Assembly: GCA_022925895.1 (NCBI GenBank)
Contig: JAKSYS010000282.1
Location: 1 to 64,000 of the forward strand
Direction: 5' to 3'
Length of the DNA: 64,000 bases
DNA from: Fragilaria crotonensis
Taxonomy: Eukaryota > Bacillariophyta > Fragilariophyceae > Fragilariales > Fragilariaceae
The first letter of the stretch is position 1. Every line of letters starts with the position of its first letter. Below the pieces are notes generated by a model. It searched no databases. It was not told the DNA's origin and was given only the letters and a program-made list of their open reading frames with translations. The translations under genes were made by a program, and so were the position numbers. This document shows, piece after piece, positions 23,251-34,187 of the stretch.

Positions 23251-24292
23251 CTACGCCTTTTCATGTAACAGTTTATGCACCACCAGCTGATAGCCGTGTC
23301 CAATGTCTTCAACACATCTTCCACGGGCGCAATCAGGGCGACGTGAAGAAGAAATCTCGTCTGCCTTCTCGTGATACTTGTCGATGACAGCTTGTGGCAC
23401 CTCTTGCCCCCCACGCAATCTTCGACTGGGAGGGACAGTTCCATACACCTTTGCCAGAAGGTCATAGTTGAAACTTCCAGGAGAAAGGTTTCCTGCGACA
23501 TTGAAGGCATAGTCCAAACAATTGCCCAGATTGGCGTTGCTGTAGTTTTCGTCTGTATGCTGAAGACCAAATCCATGGCCGATTTCGTGACACCTGTGGG
23601 AACAGACAGCGAAATAAGATAGGTGTGGGGTGACTGGGATTACATCGTTGACTTCCGACTTACATTGTATACATCTTGTCATTTTCACTCAGGCCGTCAA
23701 GGAAATAATCGTTCATTTTGCTTACAGAACTGACGATGTACCCGTCTATCTGCGTAAGACTAAGATTTATTCCATTCCAATCAGTGTTGCCATAGTTTCC
23801 ATTGCAGACCTTGAGCACTCCCAAAGCAGGTTCACAAGACGAATCTACCGCAACTCGGGACGTCGTCAAGGTAAGGGCGTCAGGGGTTCCATTATCCCAC
23901 TCTGAGACATATTCAGTAAAGTATGGAGTCCACTTGTCCTCAAGTGCGTTCTCTATCATCAGGTTCAGGCCACTAAGCCCAGACGTTTGCCAGCGTTGAG
24001 TTTCATTCACGCTCGGTAGCGTCGGGCGTCCAAATAATTCAAATGGATTGGCCGAGCCTCGGAGCGCGAGCGAGAATCCAGCCAACACACCAACTAGTAG
24101 TAATGCAAAGAAACCACACCTCACCACCCATCGGCCAACGTTGCACGATCTACTCTCAGGTCCAGGACTGCGGTCGACGGCATCCGGTGATACGCTGTTC
24201 GACCCATGGCTGCTGTCGTCAGTTGCTAAGGGACTTGTGCCTAAATCGATCTTTGCTGGATAGGGTCCATCGACAATGTGAACTCTCGACAT
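23251..24292 (-). CDS. Type II membrane metzincin-like metallopeptidase
   Basis: Two exons, 23664-24292 and 23251-23593, joined across a 70-bp GT-AG intron (phase 2), give 323 residues with no frame break. Residues 1-55 are cytosolic. A hydrophobic anchor follows (RCGFFALLLVGVLAGFSLAL, about residues 59-78). The ectodomain ends in the zinc-binding motif HEIGHGFGLQH at residues 212-222 (ligands H212, H216, H222; catalytic E213), the HExxHxxGxxH signature of metzincin peptidases. The intron falls one codon before this motif. NCLDY and YGTVPPSRRLRGG follow. The usual Met-turn methionine is not obvious downstream (NVAGNLSPGSFNYD). Substrate unknown; probably a secretory-pathway or cell-surface peptidase. 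Confidence 0.8.
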
Positions 24293-24850
24293 GATGCTGA
24301 AACAGGGACGGTGTTCAGGGGTACTAAAAGAGGAATAGCGAATTATGAATTTGTGACCTCAAAGAAACATCAAACACGAGCTATTCGAAAAACTGCTTAA
24401 CGGGATTGCAACAGTCAGCCACTGCGCCTCAATCAGGACAGTATGACACTGTCTTCATTTCCGGCACCCTGTGCAGGTTACGTGGTAGCAATTGTAGTGA
24501 CTCGCACTATATACTACCGGTAGTACACCTGGTACCGGTAGTGACCGTACCGACCTGCAGCCTGCGCCTCAGAACCCATGGGTAGACCCGACAGCCGAGA
24601 GGAATCGGGATTTCACTCGTGTTACCATCGATCGTGCCAAAGGTTGTGAACGGCTACTGCAGTGCACCCTGCTACTATTCCGCTGAGAACACAAACAGAG
24701 AAATCCAAGATATCGGAGTGTCATGTGTCACGTGTCACCTGTCGTGTGGCATCACGTCATCTCTCACCCACACGGTCCAGCTGCACACCACGCATCTCGT
24801 CCAGCAATACACAAAACGCACGTACGCCGTAGAGCTAGTACTGTACCACA
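24293..24850. other. Intergenic upstream of LTR element
   Basis: No gene. Contains CTACCGGTAGTACACCTGGTACCGGTAG at about 24513-24540 and a TGTCATGTGTCACGTGTCACCTG cluster of E-box/CACGTG-like repeats at about 24719-24741. Confidence 0.4.
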
Positions 24851-24855
24851 CCGAC

Positions 24856-25169
24856 ACTTGAGACTATCACCGGAGATGATACTCTAATCGTAGAAAATAG
24901 TACGTAGTACCGTAGGAAAATTACTGTAGGAAGGCTTCACACAAAGTACGTTCTGAGAAATTATAAGCTACAGTAAAATTCGGCACTCGATCGTATGAAC
25001 GACAAACTCGTCGAACGTGTCAAGTGGCACTTGACATTTCGGGTAGTTCGTACGAAATTAGTTAGAGACCGGACAGTACAGCGTATCATGTTTCACATTT
25101 CGATGGATGACCTCACAGTAGCACAGTACAACGATGGCATCGCAGTCCAGTGCAGCGTAGGTTTCAATT
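24856..25169 (-). repeat. 3' LTR of the copia-like element
   Basis: 314 bp, one mismatch to the other LTR. Carries a perfect palindrome GTCAAGTGGCACTTGAC at 25019-25035. Confidence 0.9.
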
Positions 25170-25278
25170 CTCCTTTCATCCATAAATGCTGAAACAAAAC
25201 ACAAAACGTCAGTTAAAATAGATACGAGTCAAACGAGGGTTACAGTTTGAACAAGAGACACAAGGGTTTGGGTGGCCG

Positions 25279-26948
25279 TTACCATCCTTGGACCAGTTTG
25301 CGGACGCGTTCGAAACTCTCACGATTTAGTCCTTTCGTAAGAAAATCCGCCCACTGCTCCTGAGTGTCGACCTTCACGATGGCGACCGTGCCATCACGCA
25401 CGTGCTGCCAGAAGAAGTGCCACTTCACCTGGAAGTACTTCGTGCGGTTGGTGATGCGTTGGTTTACGGCGAGAAGAAGGCGCCATTGTTGTCTTCGAAG
25501 ACTTGACACTTGATCGTCGACGTGAACGTGCGAGGAAGTTTGATGCCGGAGGCGACTTCCTGGAGCATGGAACGGAGGGCAAGAGCGTACGCATCGCGGA
25601 GCTGAGAGCGGAGTATTCGGCTTCGAGCGTGGACAAGGAGATCTCACTTTGGAGGTGAGATTTCCACAAAATGGGACATCCTCCGAGCGTGATGATGTAC
25701 CCAGTTCGAGACTTCGCGGAGGTCGGAGAACGATCGGGATCGCGGCCATGAAGGCCTGCGAAGTCGGCGTCGACGTAACAGTCGAGATTCAAGGTGCCGG
25801 TGGGCTTGACAATCATGCCCATGTCGCTTGTGCGATGCAAATATCGAACGAGAGTTTTGACGGCGGACGCGTGGCTTCGTTTCGGACTGTGGCAAAACCT
25901 GGCGACCTGGCTGACGGCGAAAGCGATGTCGGGGCGAGTGTTTGTGGACAAATAAAGGAGCATGCCGACGATTGAACGGTAGCTCCACGTTTCCGTCATA
26001 GGAGGTCCGTCGGGGTCGATTCCAAGTGCGGCCTGAGCGGCTGGCGTCCAATTGTAATTGCTGTCGGACATGCCAGTTGCTTCCTTAATTTTCTGAATGA
26101 GACCCTTCTGAGTGAGAGTCAGGGTCCCATTCGTAGCGTCGCGAGTGAAATTGATGCCGAGGAAGTCGGTGAACGTGCCCTCGCGAGTAAAGTTAAACCT
26201 TTCGCTTCCAGTTGGCGAAGAGCTTGTCGAGGTCGTTTTGGTCGCGATAGGCAATACCTAAGTCATCAACGTATAGAACAACCATAATTGTATCTTTGTA
26301 GAGTAGACACGGGTCGTTAGCGCAGGCTTTAAAGCCTTCCTCGCGCAAGGCCTCCGACAAGTGCTGGTACCAAAGTCTTGGCGCCACACTCAAGCCATAA
26401 AGGCTTTTCAGGAGTCGCAGGCACGTGGCGTGGCCTCTCGGAGAGTGGAATCCACGTGGCAAATGGATCCAGACTGGATCCGAAAGCGGGGCTTGAACGA
26501 ACGCGCTGCTGAAGTCGATTGTGCAAGTTTTCCAGTTCAAAGTTAGAGAAAGAACTAGGAACAACCGTACAGTACTCCAAGCCACGACTGGGGCAAAAGT
26601 CTCCTGAACGTTTTCTTGGAGATCGCCTCTTACACAGTAGCGTGCCTTGTACTTACTGATAGTACCATCGGGAGTACGTTTGCGACGAAACACCCAAGTA
26701 CCGGGCAAAATTCGAGTCTTGGCTTCCGTGATCGGCACTTCGATCCATGTACCGTTTTTCTGCAAACTTTGAATTTCGTCGTTTGCAGCCTTCAGCCATT
26801 TTTCGATGTTGTCGCGATCCGCCATTGCTTCGGCGAAGCTCAGAGTGTCAGGATCGCTGACACTCGCCTTATACGACGAGGGAGGTGGCGAGACACTCGG
26901 CGACTTCATTGTACAGCCATTCGAGGGAGGTTCCATCGAATTCGGCAT
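25279..26948 (-). CDS. Copia-like reverse transcriptase and RNase H part of Pol
   Basis: RT begins around IEKWLKAANDEIQSLQKNGT and TWVFRRKRTPDGTISKYKAR, continues FAPVVAWSTVRLFLVLSL and TIDFSSAFVQAPLSDPVW, and has the catalytic YVDD near 26265-26276. After a frame change near 26200-26250 it continues GTFTDFLGINFTRD, then YRSIVGMLLYLSTNTRPDIA and FAVSQVARFCHSPKRSHA. RNase H follows: CYVDADFAGLHG with the first catalytic Asp, and SEISLSTLEAEYSALSSAM with the Glu. Another frame change near 25600-25560 leads to HVHVDDQVSSL... and the C-terminal VKVDTQEQWADFLTKGL ending at 25279. The order and motifs are those of Ty1/copia Pol. The broken frame means the copy as written could not make one polyprotein. 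Confidence 0.9.
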
Positions 26949-27406
26949 GTAACCATGTCCTTGTTGTCCGTCGTATCCGAGGCGGACAGGTGCCGGCGAT
27001 TGCGAGTGGAGCGACGAGGTTCGTGTTTAACGGGTGTGCTCTTTGCTTTTGTTGCTTTGGGACGACTGGTTGCTCGCTCACTTTGTTGTCGCTTTCGTTC
27101 GCAGGACGAATTGGAGTCGGCGACGATGGAAGAGTTTGACTGGAGTTGGAGTCGGAGTTGCGGCGCAGTCGGCGCAGGCGGTTGCGGAGTCGCCTCCTTG
27201 GAGTCAGCAACGGAGTGGCAGGGGAGGAGGCACAACGACTGGTGGTGGCGTCGCGATTTGCTCCCTTGGAGGCGGCAACGGAGTTGACAGCGGAGGCGGA
27301 GCGACTGGAAGAACCTGAGGAGGAGTCGCGTTGTCGAGAGCGGTTGCGACGCGTTGCATCTGGGAGAGGAGTTCGTTCGCTTGCTCGTAGTCGGTGGACT
27401 CAACAA

Positions 27407-30400
27407 TCAACCTTTCTTCGTCTTCGTCGTCGAGGACGTATTGAAACGTCGAGTCTTGGAACATTCGTTCCAGCAATCATCGTTGAAGTTCGGAAGGTCG
27501 TCGGCGGAAGCGGGAACGGTGGCGAACCAATCGTCGAAGACGATGTGAAACTGTGGGGTAATGTAACCCGTTTGTGGATTGAGAACGAGAGGGACCGAGC
27601 TGGCGTGTTTGTCGGAGAATCCGAGGTTGACGGTGCGAGTTGAGCGAGGAGTCCAACGTGGCAATTTCTTGCCGTCCGAAATCATTTTGTCGAGAACGTA
27701 GACTGGACATCCCCAAACGTGGACGTCCATCAATTTCTTTTGTTCCCAACGAGTCTTTGTGAAGACGTCGTGCGGGGACAGGCCAGTTCGTGGGTCAGGC
27801 ATGTGGTTCACTAGGAACACAGCATGCTTGACGGCGAGGGGCCAAAGTGTGGGATCGGCGACGTCCGGCCAATGGATGGCCGAATGCAACATCATGGTTC
27901 GTGCAATCGCCATGATGGTTCGGATGTTGCGTTCGGCGATCCCGTTGTGATGGTGAGCGCCGACGCCAGCGAATCGGATGACTTGCTGGAAGTCGGAAAG
28001 GTTGCGAGAGAACTCGGAGGACGTAAACGTTTTCGAGTTGTCGGCGAGATACTCTTGCGGCGTCACTCCTGTGTTGCGACACATTCGCTCGAAACTCTCT
28101 TTTGCCTTGAGCGTTTCGTGGAGTTCAAACTGACTTGATGCTCGACAAAAATAAACCCGGAGGCGTGGTCGACGAAGATGCAACCACCGGTATACATGTC
28201 GTCGAGTTTCGTTTTCCAGCGGAGGTAAGTAGACGTCCACGAGTGCTGCAAATAAAATGGTCGACGGAAATGCGTTGACCTGGGAGGAGATTGTCCGTTT
28301 TAAGAGCGTGCGCTCTATCTTTGACAACAGACGAAGGCGTCGTGCCAGGAATTGGACGTCGATGTTGTTTGCCATATTGGCAGGCGGCGCATTTTGGGAA
28401 CGAGGTAAGTCGACATGCGGCGGTTTGTAATCGGCGACTTTCTTCCGTTTTGCTGACGACGCCGGAACGCAGGATGAATTGAACCTTTTTGAAGCCGACG
28501 TGTCCCAAGCGATAATGCCAACGAAGCAATTCTTTCTCTGCTTCGTTAAGGTTGAGGTTCCTTTCGTGGACGGTGTTCACGATCGAAACGAGAGCGTCGG
28601 CGGCCTTGAAAGGATCGGTTGCGTTGTACGCTTCCGAAGTTGGTAAGTTGTTCTGCGGGTTGACGTTTGCCGTGACGGGTCCTCGATTGGCGTCGTTTGG
28701 AACGCCGCTGAGCGTCAGACGATTCGGTTCGATGGTGATCGTTTCGTCGGGATAAGTCTGGAGGAGACTTGACGTCGAGAGGAGGCGAACCTTGATGTTT
28801 GGAACATGAAACGCAGGGACTTTGAGGAGTCGCAAGTTGCCGAGTTGATCGTGGACGGCCCAGGTGACTTCGCCTTGGCCTTTAATCTGTAGACCTTTGG
28901 CGATTCCTTTGAGTTGCGTAATCGTTCCGGGCGACGTGACGGGGCCTTCGAAATCGGAGATGTCGGGAGTGATCGAAATGCTTGCGCCCGAGTCCCAAAT
29001 GATGGGGCTCGTGTTTGCCTTGGGTCCGAGGGCTTCTCGCATGCGAGCGGGAGCCTGAAGAGCCATGCGAAGCGGCGTAGAATGGCACGCCAGATGAACG
29101 TGCGAGAGGATCTTGTTGGCGGCGGCACGTTGGTGGAACGTGAGCGGAGCGATTGCGAACGGGTCGGGCGAGTTGGCGGGTGCCACAGGGCAATACTTCG
29201 CGGTTCGTGGCGACGAACGTGGGCGTTTGGAGCACCAGGAAGGACACGAACGCTTGGTTTTGGTGTATCCCTCTCCCTTTTGGCCTGTGGTAGGCGGCAA
29301 CGGAGCAGGGCGACGAGAATTGCGAAGCGTGTCGGCGCGACGTTGGAGACGGAGTGCGCGTTCTTTGAGAGTCGCGAAGTGACGAAAGTCGTCGCGCTCA
29401 GCAACCGTAGGAGGTCGCGAAGCGACATATCCCTGTTGTCGGAGACGGAGGGGGTACGAACGGTGTAGCTTGTTGACGCGAATGCCTGAATTGAAGCGTG
29501 GCGGAGCGAACGACTTCTTGAGGAGTCGCGAGAAGCGACGACGTTGAAGACGAGTGAGCGGAGGCGAGGAGGGAGCCGTCGAAGCAACGGGAGGTTGCTT
29601 TAGGAGCGTTGACGGGAAGACCGAGAGAAAGAGAAGGATGACCCAAACGGTAGGAGCGAACGCGAGCGTTGGGTGGCGAAGCACAACTTGGTGAAGATTG
29701 TTGGCGACCCAAGCCAAAATGGTCGTCCATGGGATGGCAGACGCAAGATAGATAACCAAAGTAACCAAATTAGGAACAATGGCACAGATAGCCAGGGAAA
29801 GAGCAAAAAGTAGCCATGGGTTCGCACCTCGGATGAGGTTTAAGAGCGAACGAGGAGGAGACGCGATGTTTGGTTTGACTGGAAAGTCAAGCAACCAAAC
29901 GGAGGGATCCGGCGCCAACATGCTGAGATTTGCCCTTGGCGACGGTGCCGGAGCAGGAGGACGACGTTCTCCACCGGTGTGAGTGGCGGTCGTGTGCGTG
30001 ACGGTCCAACGACGACACTTCTCGCACCAGTTGAAGGTTTTATCCTTCACTTTCTTGGAATTGCTAGTTCCGGGAAGTGGTGGAATTGTGCGCCAGGATT
30101 TATGTTTGTTGGTGCGATCCTGGCGGGACCCAGAGGAGGAGGACGATCCGGACTTACGATTGAGCTCCGGACACTTGTTCGCCCAATGACCGGGTTTTCC
30201 ACACTTGTGGCAATTGCCCTTCTTCGTTGGAGTTTCGGTCCCGGATGCCTGGGACTGAATCAACGTAAGTACCTCGGCTCGGGAGATACCTGCGGGGGCA
30301 GTTGCGACATTGCCAAACGTCGCAGACGGAGCTCGGACATCAGGTGCATGACTCGCTGGAGGCCATTCCTTTCTGTCAAATTGCGTACGGTACGCGTCTT

Positions 30401-30446
30401 CAGCTTGGCGACAAATATCTTGGAACGTCAATTTCTCGGCGACCAT
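27407..30446 (-). CDS. Gag zinc knuckle, protease and integrase of the copia-like element
   Basis: Minus-strand frame from 30446: a CCHC knuckle CHKCGKPGHWANKC, then a second Cys/His motif WCEKCRRWTVTHTTATH (about residues 140-156). A hydrophobic Pro-rich stretch of about 100 residues follows, unusual for Gag. The aspartic protease site is IIWDSGASISITPDISDFEG. The integrase zinc domain is WHYRLGHVGFKKV...CAACQYGK. The catalytic core continues after a frame change near 28130-28250: SVDHFICSTRG, FVDHASGFIFVEHQ, and GVGAHHHNGIAERNIRTIMA with the catalytic Glu. The integrase C-terminal part includes DVHVWGCPVYVLD, as in copia integrases. The frame ends at 27407 in a low-complexity acidic stretch before RT. 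Confidence 0.88.
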
Positions 30447-30482
30447 GTGAGCATGGGCGCCTGACTTTCCTTGTATCCAATG

Positions 30483-31357
30483 TCAGGAGCGCCTGATCAA
30501 GTCGCTGCTTCGTCGAACGAAGAGGAAAGCGGAAGTCTTCGTTTCCGGCTCCTCCGGCCAGAAGGTCTTGAGCATCGTGAGCGTGAGGTTGTGGTCGTAC
30601 TGACCTGCCGTCGTGAGCTCACGTGCGTCCTTGCGATAATCGGCGGCGAGGGCTTCAAGGTTTTCGCCGGCGTACTGGGACGGGTGGCGAGCCTTGATCG
30701 CGGCCTTCAGGTCTTCGAAGCGCTCGATCGACGTCGACTGGATCGTCTTGATGAGCTGAAGCCAGACGACGTGAAACGAGTCGTCGTCGTCCATCTTCTC
30801 TTTGATCTTGCTCATGAGAGCGGGATCGAGAGACGAGAGAAGGAACTTGGTGGCGGCGAGGTCGTTCGACTTGTCGTACTTGTCGTAACGAAGAATCTGC
30901 TGGGAGCTGAGAGTCTTTGCTGTCGCGACGGTGTAGCGAGCTCCTGACGACGTTCGTCATCACGGAGGAGCTTTCGGGATCGGGGAGATAGCGATGGTAT
31001 CCATCCCACAATCGACGAGATGGTCCCAAACGGCGTTCTGGAAGTCTACGAGACTGCTCGCTTGGGTAAATAGAGTCGTCATGCCGGTACGACGAAAGTT
31101 GTACCCCTTTTGTGAGGCGGAGGCATGGACAGGGCGGAGTTGATTTGGTGACGTGATGTCGTCGGCGGCGCTCGGATCGAGGCCGACCCAACCAGGAGCT
31201 GGCTTGCCGCCAGTCCAAGCGGACCAATCGTCCCTGGAAAGGGAGACAATGTTGCCCATAATGGGCTTATCGGGCCTATCAGAGGCGACGATAGGGTCGG
31301 AGACAGGTGGCGTCGGGGACGCGGTGACGGGTCAGAAGTTGGAGTCGGAGACGCCAT
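30483..31357 (-). CDS. Gag N-terminal region of the copia-like element
   Basis: Probable start MASPTPTSDPSPRPRRHLSP at 31357, then (other frame) MGNIVSLSRDDWSAWTGGKP and TLFTQASSLVDFQNAVWDHL, then ILRYDKYDKSNDLAATKFLL and SLDPALMSKIKEKMDDDDSF. These are typical helical copia Gag sequences (LW..L...Y....). At least three frame changes occur (near 31270, 30985 and 30930), with another between 30520 and 30446 before the zinc knuckle. It forms the retroviral-like particle in which reverse transcription happens. Confidence 0.75.
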
Positions 31358-31671
31358 CTCGGAGAGATCAGAAGGAATAGCGAACTTGGAAAGGTCTTAG
31401 AAGAGCAAAGCACGGCGTGCTTGTAGATAAAATAGGTAGCCTAGTTGGTAACTTAGGCGCTCGGAGAGACTTGCTTGTAGGTTGGAAACCGTAGAGTAGT
31501 CAACGGCGTTGACTTGGAGCTGCAGCGTAGACGATTGCGGAGCAATCGGGAAACAGATCCTGGAAAGGATCAACCTGAGTCCTTGAAAGGAGACAACAAT
31601 TCCTTTAGAGAGGAATTGGCTTGCCTGGAAGGAAGCGTGAGGGGTTAGCCTATAGATTGGGCAAAATAACC

Positions 31672-31985
31672 ACTTGAGACTATCACCGGAGATGATACTC
31701 TAATCGTAGAAAATAGTACGTAGTACCGTAGGAAAATTACTGTAGGAAGGCTTCACACAAAGTACGTTCTGAGAAATTATAAGCTACAGTAAAATTCGGC
31801 ACTCGATCGTATGAACGACAAACTCGTCGAACGTGTCAAGTGGCACTTGACATTTCGGGTAGTTCGTACGAAATTAATTAGAGACCGGACAGTACAGCGT
31901 ATCATGTTTCACATTTCGATGGATGACCTCACAGTAGCACAGTACAACGATGGCATCGCAGTCCAGTGCAGCGTAGGTTTCAATT
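31672..31985 (-). repeat. 5' LTR of the copia-like element
   Basis: 314 bp, promoter side because the element reads on the minus strand. Same palindrome GTCAAGTGGCACTTGAC at 31835-31851. An untranslated leader of about 310 bp separates it from Gag. Confidence 0.9.
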
Positions 31986-31990
31986 CCGAC

Positions 31991-32291
31991 TAACAGACCC
32001 TGTCTGTAGTCGTTCCCAGTACTAATACTCCAGTAACATGTAGTGTATACAGTATACAACCGTGCATGGGATACGGCTCTGCCCGAACGACTGACCACGA
32101 ACTACCAGGTACAAGTACCAGGTACTAGTATGACATACAAGATCACGACCCGGTATACGCATACATGCTGTATCGGGTACAAGTACTATCAAAGGTTCAA
32201 ATACTGTACAAGTACTGGTACTCCAGTACCTGGTACCAAATATTCCGTGGCACTGCTGTGGGACAAGTAGGCTTCAGGCCCTCTCTACTAC
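31991..32291. repeat. GTAC-rich spacer between two mobile elements
   Basis: No gene. Dense TACAAGTACCAGGTACTAGTA-type palindromes at about 32100-32240. It ends with CTCTACTAC at 32283-32291, the left flank of the Crypton array. Confidence 0.5.
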
Positions 32292-33757
32292 TGTGATAGT
32301 AGTCCGTTTTTATTCCACTCTCTATACCACCCAGTGAAGCCTGCGCTACAAGTGTTCATTTATAGTCGTACTGTACCTGGACTACCGTGCTACGGCTACG
32401 AAAACATCTACAGGATCTGTAGTACATTGAAATCTACTTTAGAGTAGGGCCCCATTTTATGAAGGGCCGACAAGGGACCAAAACGTTCGTTTTGCTTACT
32501 TTGTTGCTAGGCTGCTGATTGCTCACCATGAACACAACACCATCCAACTAAGTAGCTCTCTATGACATTACCTATACGTTTTACATGCATGCTTGCTCCA
32601 AAACTGCTGCAGCCTGTGTGCATTGTAGCTTTCTGCAACAGTGATTTCTGAGCCTGCATGAGATGAAGCCACATTTTATTGACGGCATCCGAATGACAAC
32701 CCCCACCAGTCTGCCCGCCTAATATCCCTATGGACTAGTCCTGACACCATGTCCAAAGACAACAAACATACCATGATTCCCGGACAAAGGTACATCAGAT
32801 ACCTAATCACCACGACATGCCTTTGCCGTCAGCAGCCTCAACGAGCTACTGCACCAACCAGCCCACCAACGGCTGTCACCCATATGGGTCACATGACAGC
32901 TGCTGCTGATTGATATCCATTATTGACTGTCTGAAGTTTGATCCGTGGGTTGGTCCTTGCCACCCACCTGCTTCTCTACTAGTAGGAGCTGGATTGGTTT
33001 ACTTGTTGGTGACGCCCATCGCACACACTTCTCCTGATGACGCACCATCTAAAACCATGACGAAAACAACAATCCCCGCGGTTGATAAGGAGACAGTAAA
33101 GCCCACAGTTTTCCCCGACAAATCCACCGGCATGTGCGTGTTGTCCTTGGGAATGGTGTCGGGACTGCATACTACCCGGTTGGGCTGCTGGTTTGCTTGT
33201 TGGCCGGTTGTTGCAGCCAGCACCAAATTCAATCCCCATTGACCAGCATGCAACTATGATTGCAAACTGGTAAGGCCATGACTTCTCCAACACAAGCCCA
33301 TCAACAGTGCCAGCCATTATGCCGACAGGCCAACCATCGCGTCAACTCACCACTGCGCCAACTTTGATCAGGCACCAACATGTCATTGCCAACTCTCTCA
33401 CCAGCAAACTAGTAAGCAACATCCCAAAATTTCTCCCACCAGATTGTCGGTGCACTCCACAAGATCAGCCATGCTTCATGATGATGATGCAGGAGTCATA
33501 CCTCGTGAATTTCATCGTCCTTGTTAATCGGACTACTAAAAAAAAAAGCGCGTGGGATGCTGACAACCATTCCGAGTGGAATAGTGGAATTTCCGTAGGA
33601 CACTCTACGAAGGAAAAAATCCACTCACAGCGCCACTTGTGCAACAAAAATTACCTAATTTATACCCACCCCAAAATTACAGTACAATAAATTTGCACGG
33701 GGACCCCCGTAACCCCCCGTACATAATACCACGTCGGTGGAATTTCCGTACTTTTGT
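32292..33757 (-). mobile_element. Unit 0: short, diverged Crypton relative, probably non-autonomous
   Basis: It has the same left end as units 1 and 2 and a right end about 80% like theirs (eye estimate, 33570-33757). On the minus strand near 33476-33453 it reads MADLVE, closely matching the recombinase start MTDLVE of the other units, then diverges and stops after about 24 codons. No tyrosine-recombinase catalytic motif is seen in the remaining 1.1 kb. Open frames at 32910-33317 on both strands are unrecognised. Confidence 0.6.
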
Positions 33758-34187
33758 GATAGTAGTCCTTTTTTATTCCACTCTCAATTCCACCCCGTGA
33801 AAAGGGGTCGTGATGGGGGGGGAGTCGCTTGCCGCTCTACCAACCCTGCACTGGCATCTACCTGGTACTACCGGTACCGGTAGGTGCAGTGGTCTACCAG
33901 GTACAGTGGAAACAACACGACACTGTACAGCAGATATCAGAGTAATTGTACTACTGGTAGAGATTTACTTGCTAGTGTACCTGGTGCTGCAGATCCCATC
34001 GCATCACTGCGTTACCAAATCTCAATAAAAATGTGACGAGATTATTGCGGACCATGAACCAAACCGAATAACTATTTAACATCCCACTGTTCCATGACAG
34101 TGCTTACTACTCCAGTAATATTTTTAATAGTAGATGCCTATGTGAAAATATGAATGTTCACTCCGAAGACGCTGCGATTCCATTCGC

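Larger units (their letters stand above)
24851..31990 (-). mobile_element. Complete Ty1/copia-like LTR retrotransposon, transcribed leftward
   Basis: Two 314-bp LTRs (24856-25169 and 31672-31985) differ at a single base (G/A in CGAAATTA-G/A-TTAGAG) and are flanked by the 5-bp target duplication CCGAC (24851-24855 and 31986-31990). LTR termini are ACTTGAG...CAATT, an imperfect inverted repeat rather than TG...CA. The inside reads on the minus strand in the copia order Gag, zinc knuckle, protease, integrase, reverse transcriptase, RNase H. A purine-rich tract GGATGAAAGGAG (minus strand, 25170-25181) abuts the 3' LTR and is the likely polypurine tract. I could not recognise a primer binding site. 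Near-identical LTRs imply recent insertion, yet the coding region has six or more frame breaks, which fits sequence indels. Confidence 0.93.

Noticed and set aside
26616-30947. Long plus-strand frames over the copia element (for example 26616-27287, 28914-29468, 30471-30947)
   Set aside because: Antisense shadows of Pol and Gag, rich in Arg/Gly/Val as expected from the complement.
32910-33317. Overlapping frames on both strands inside Crypton unit 0
   Set aside because: Neither resembles a recombinase or any other protein; both occupy the same DNA, so at most one could be real and I cannot tell.
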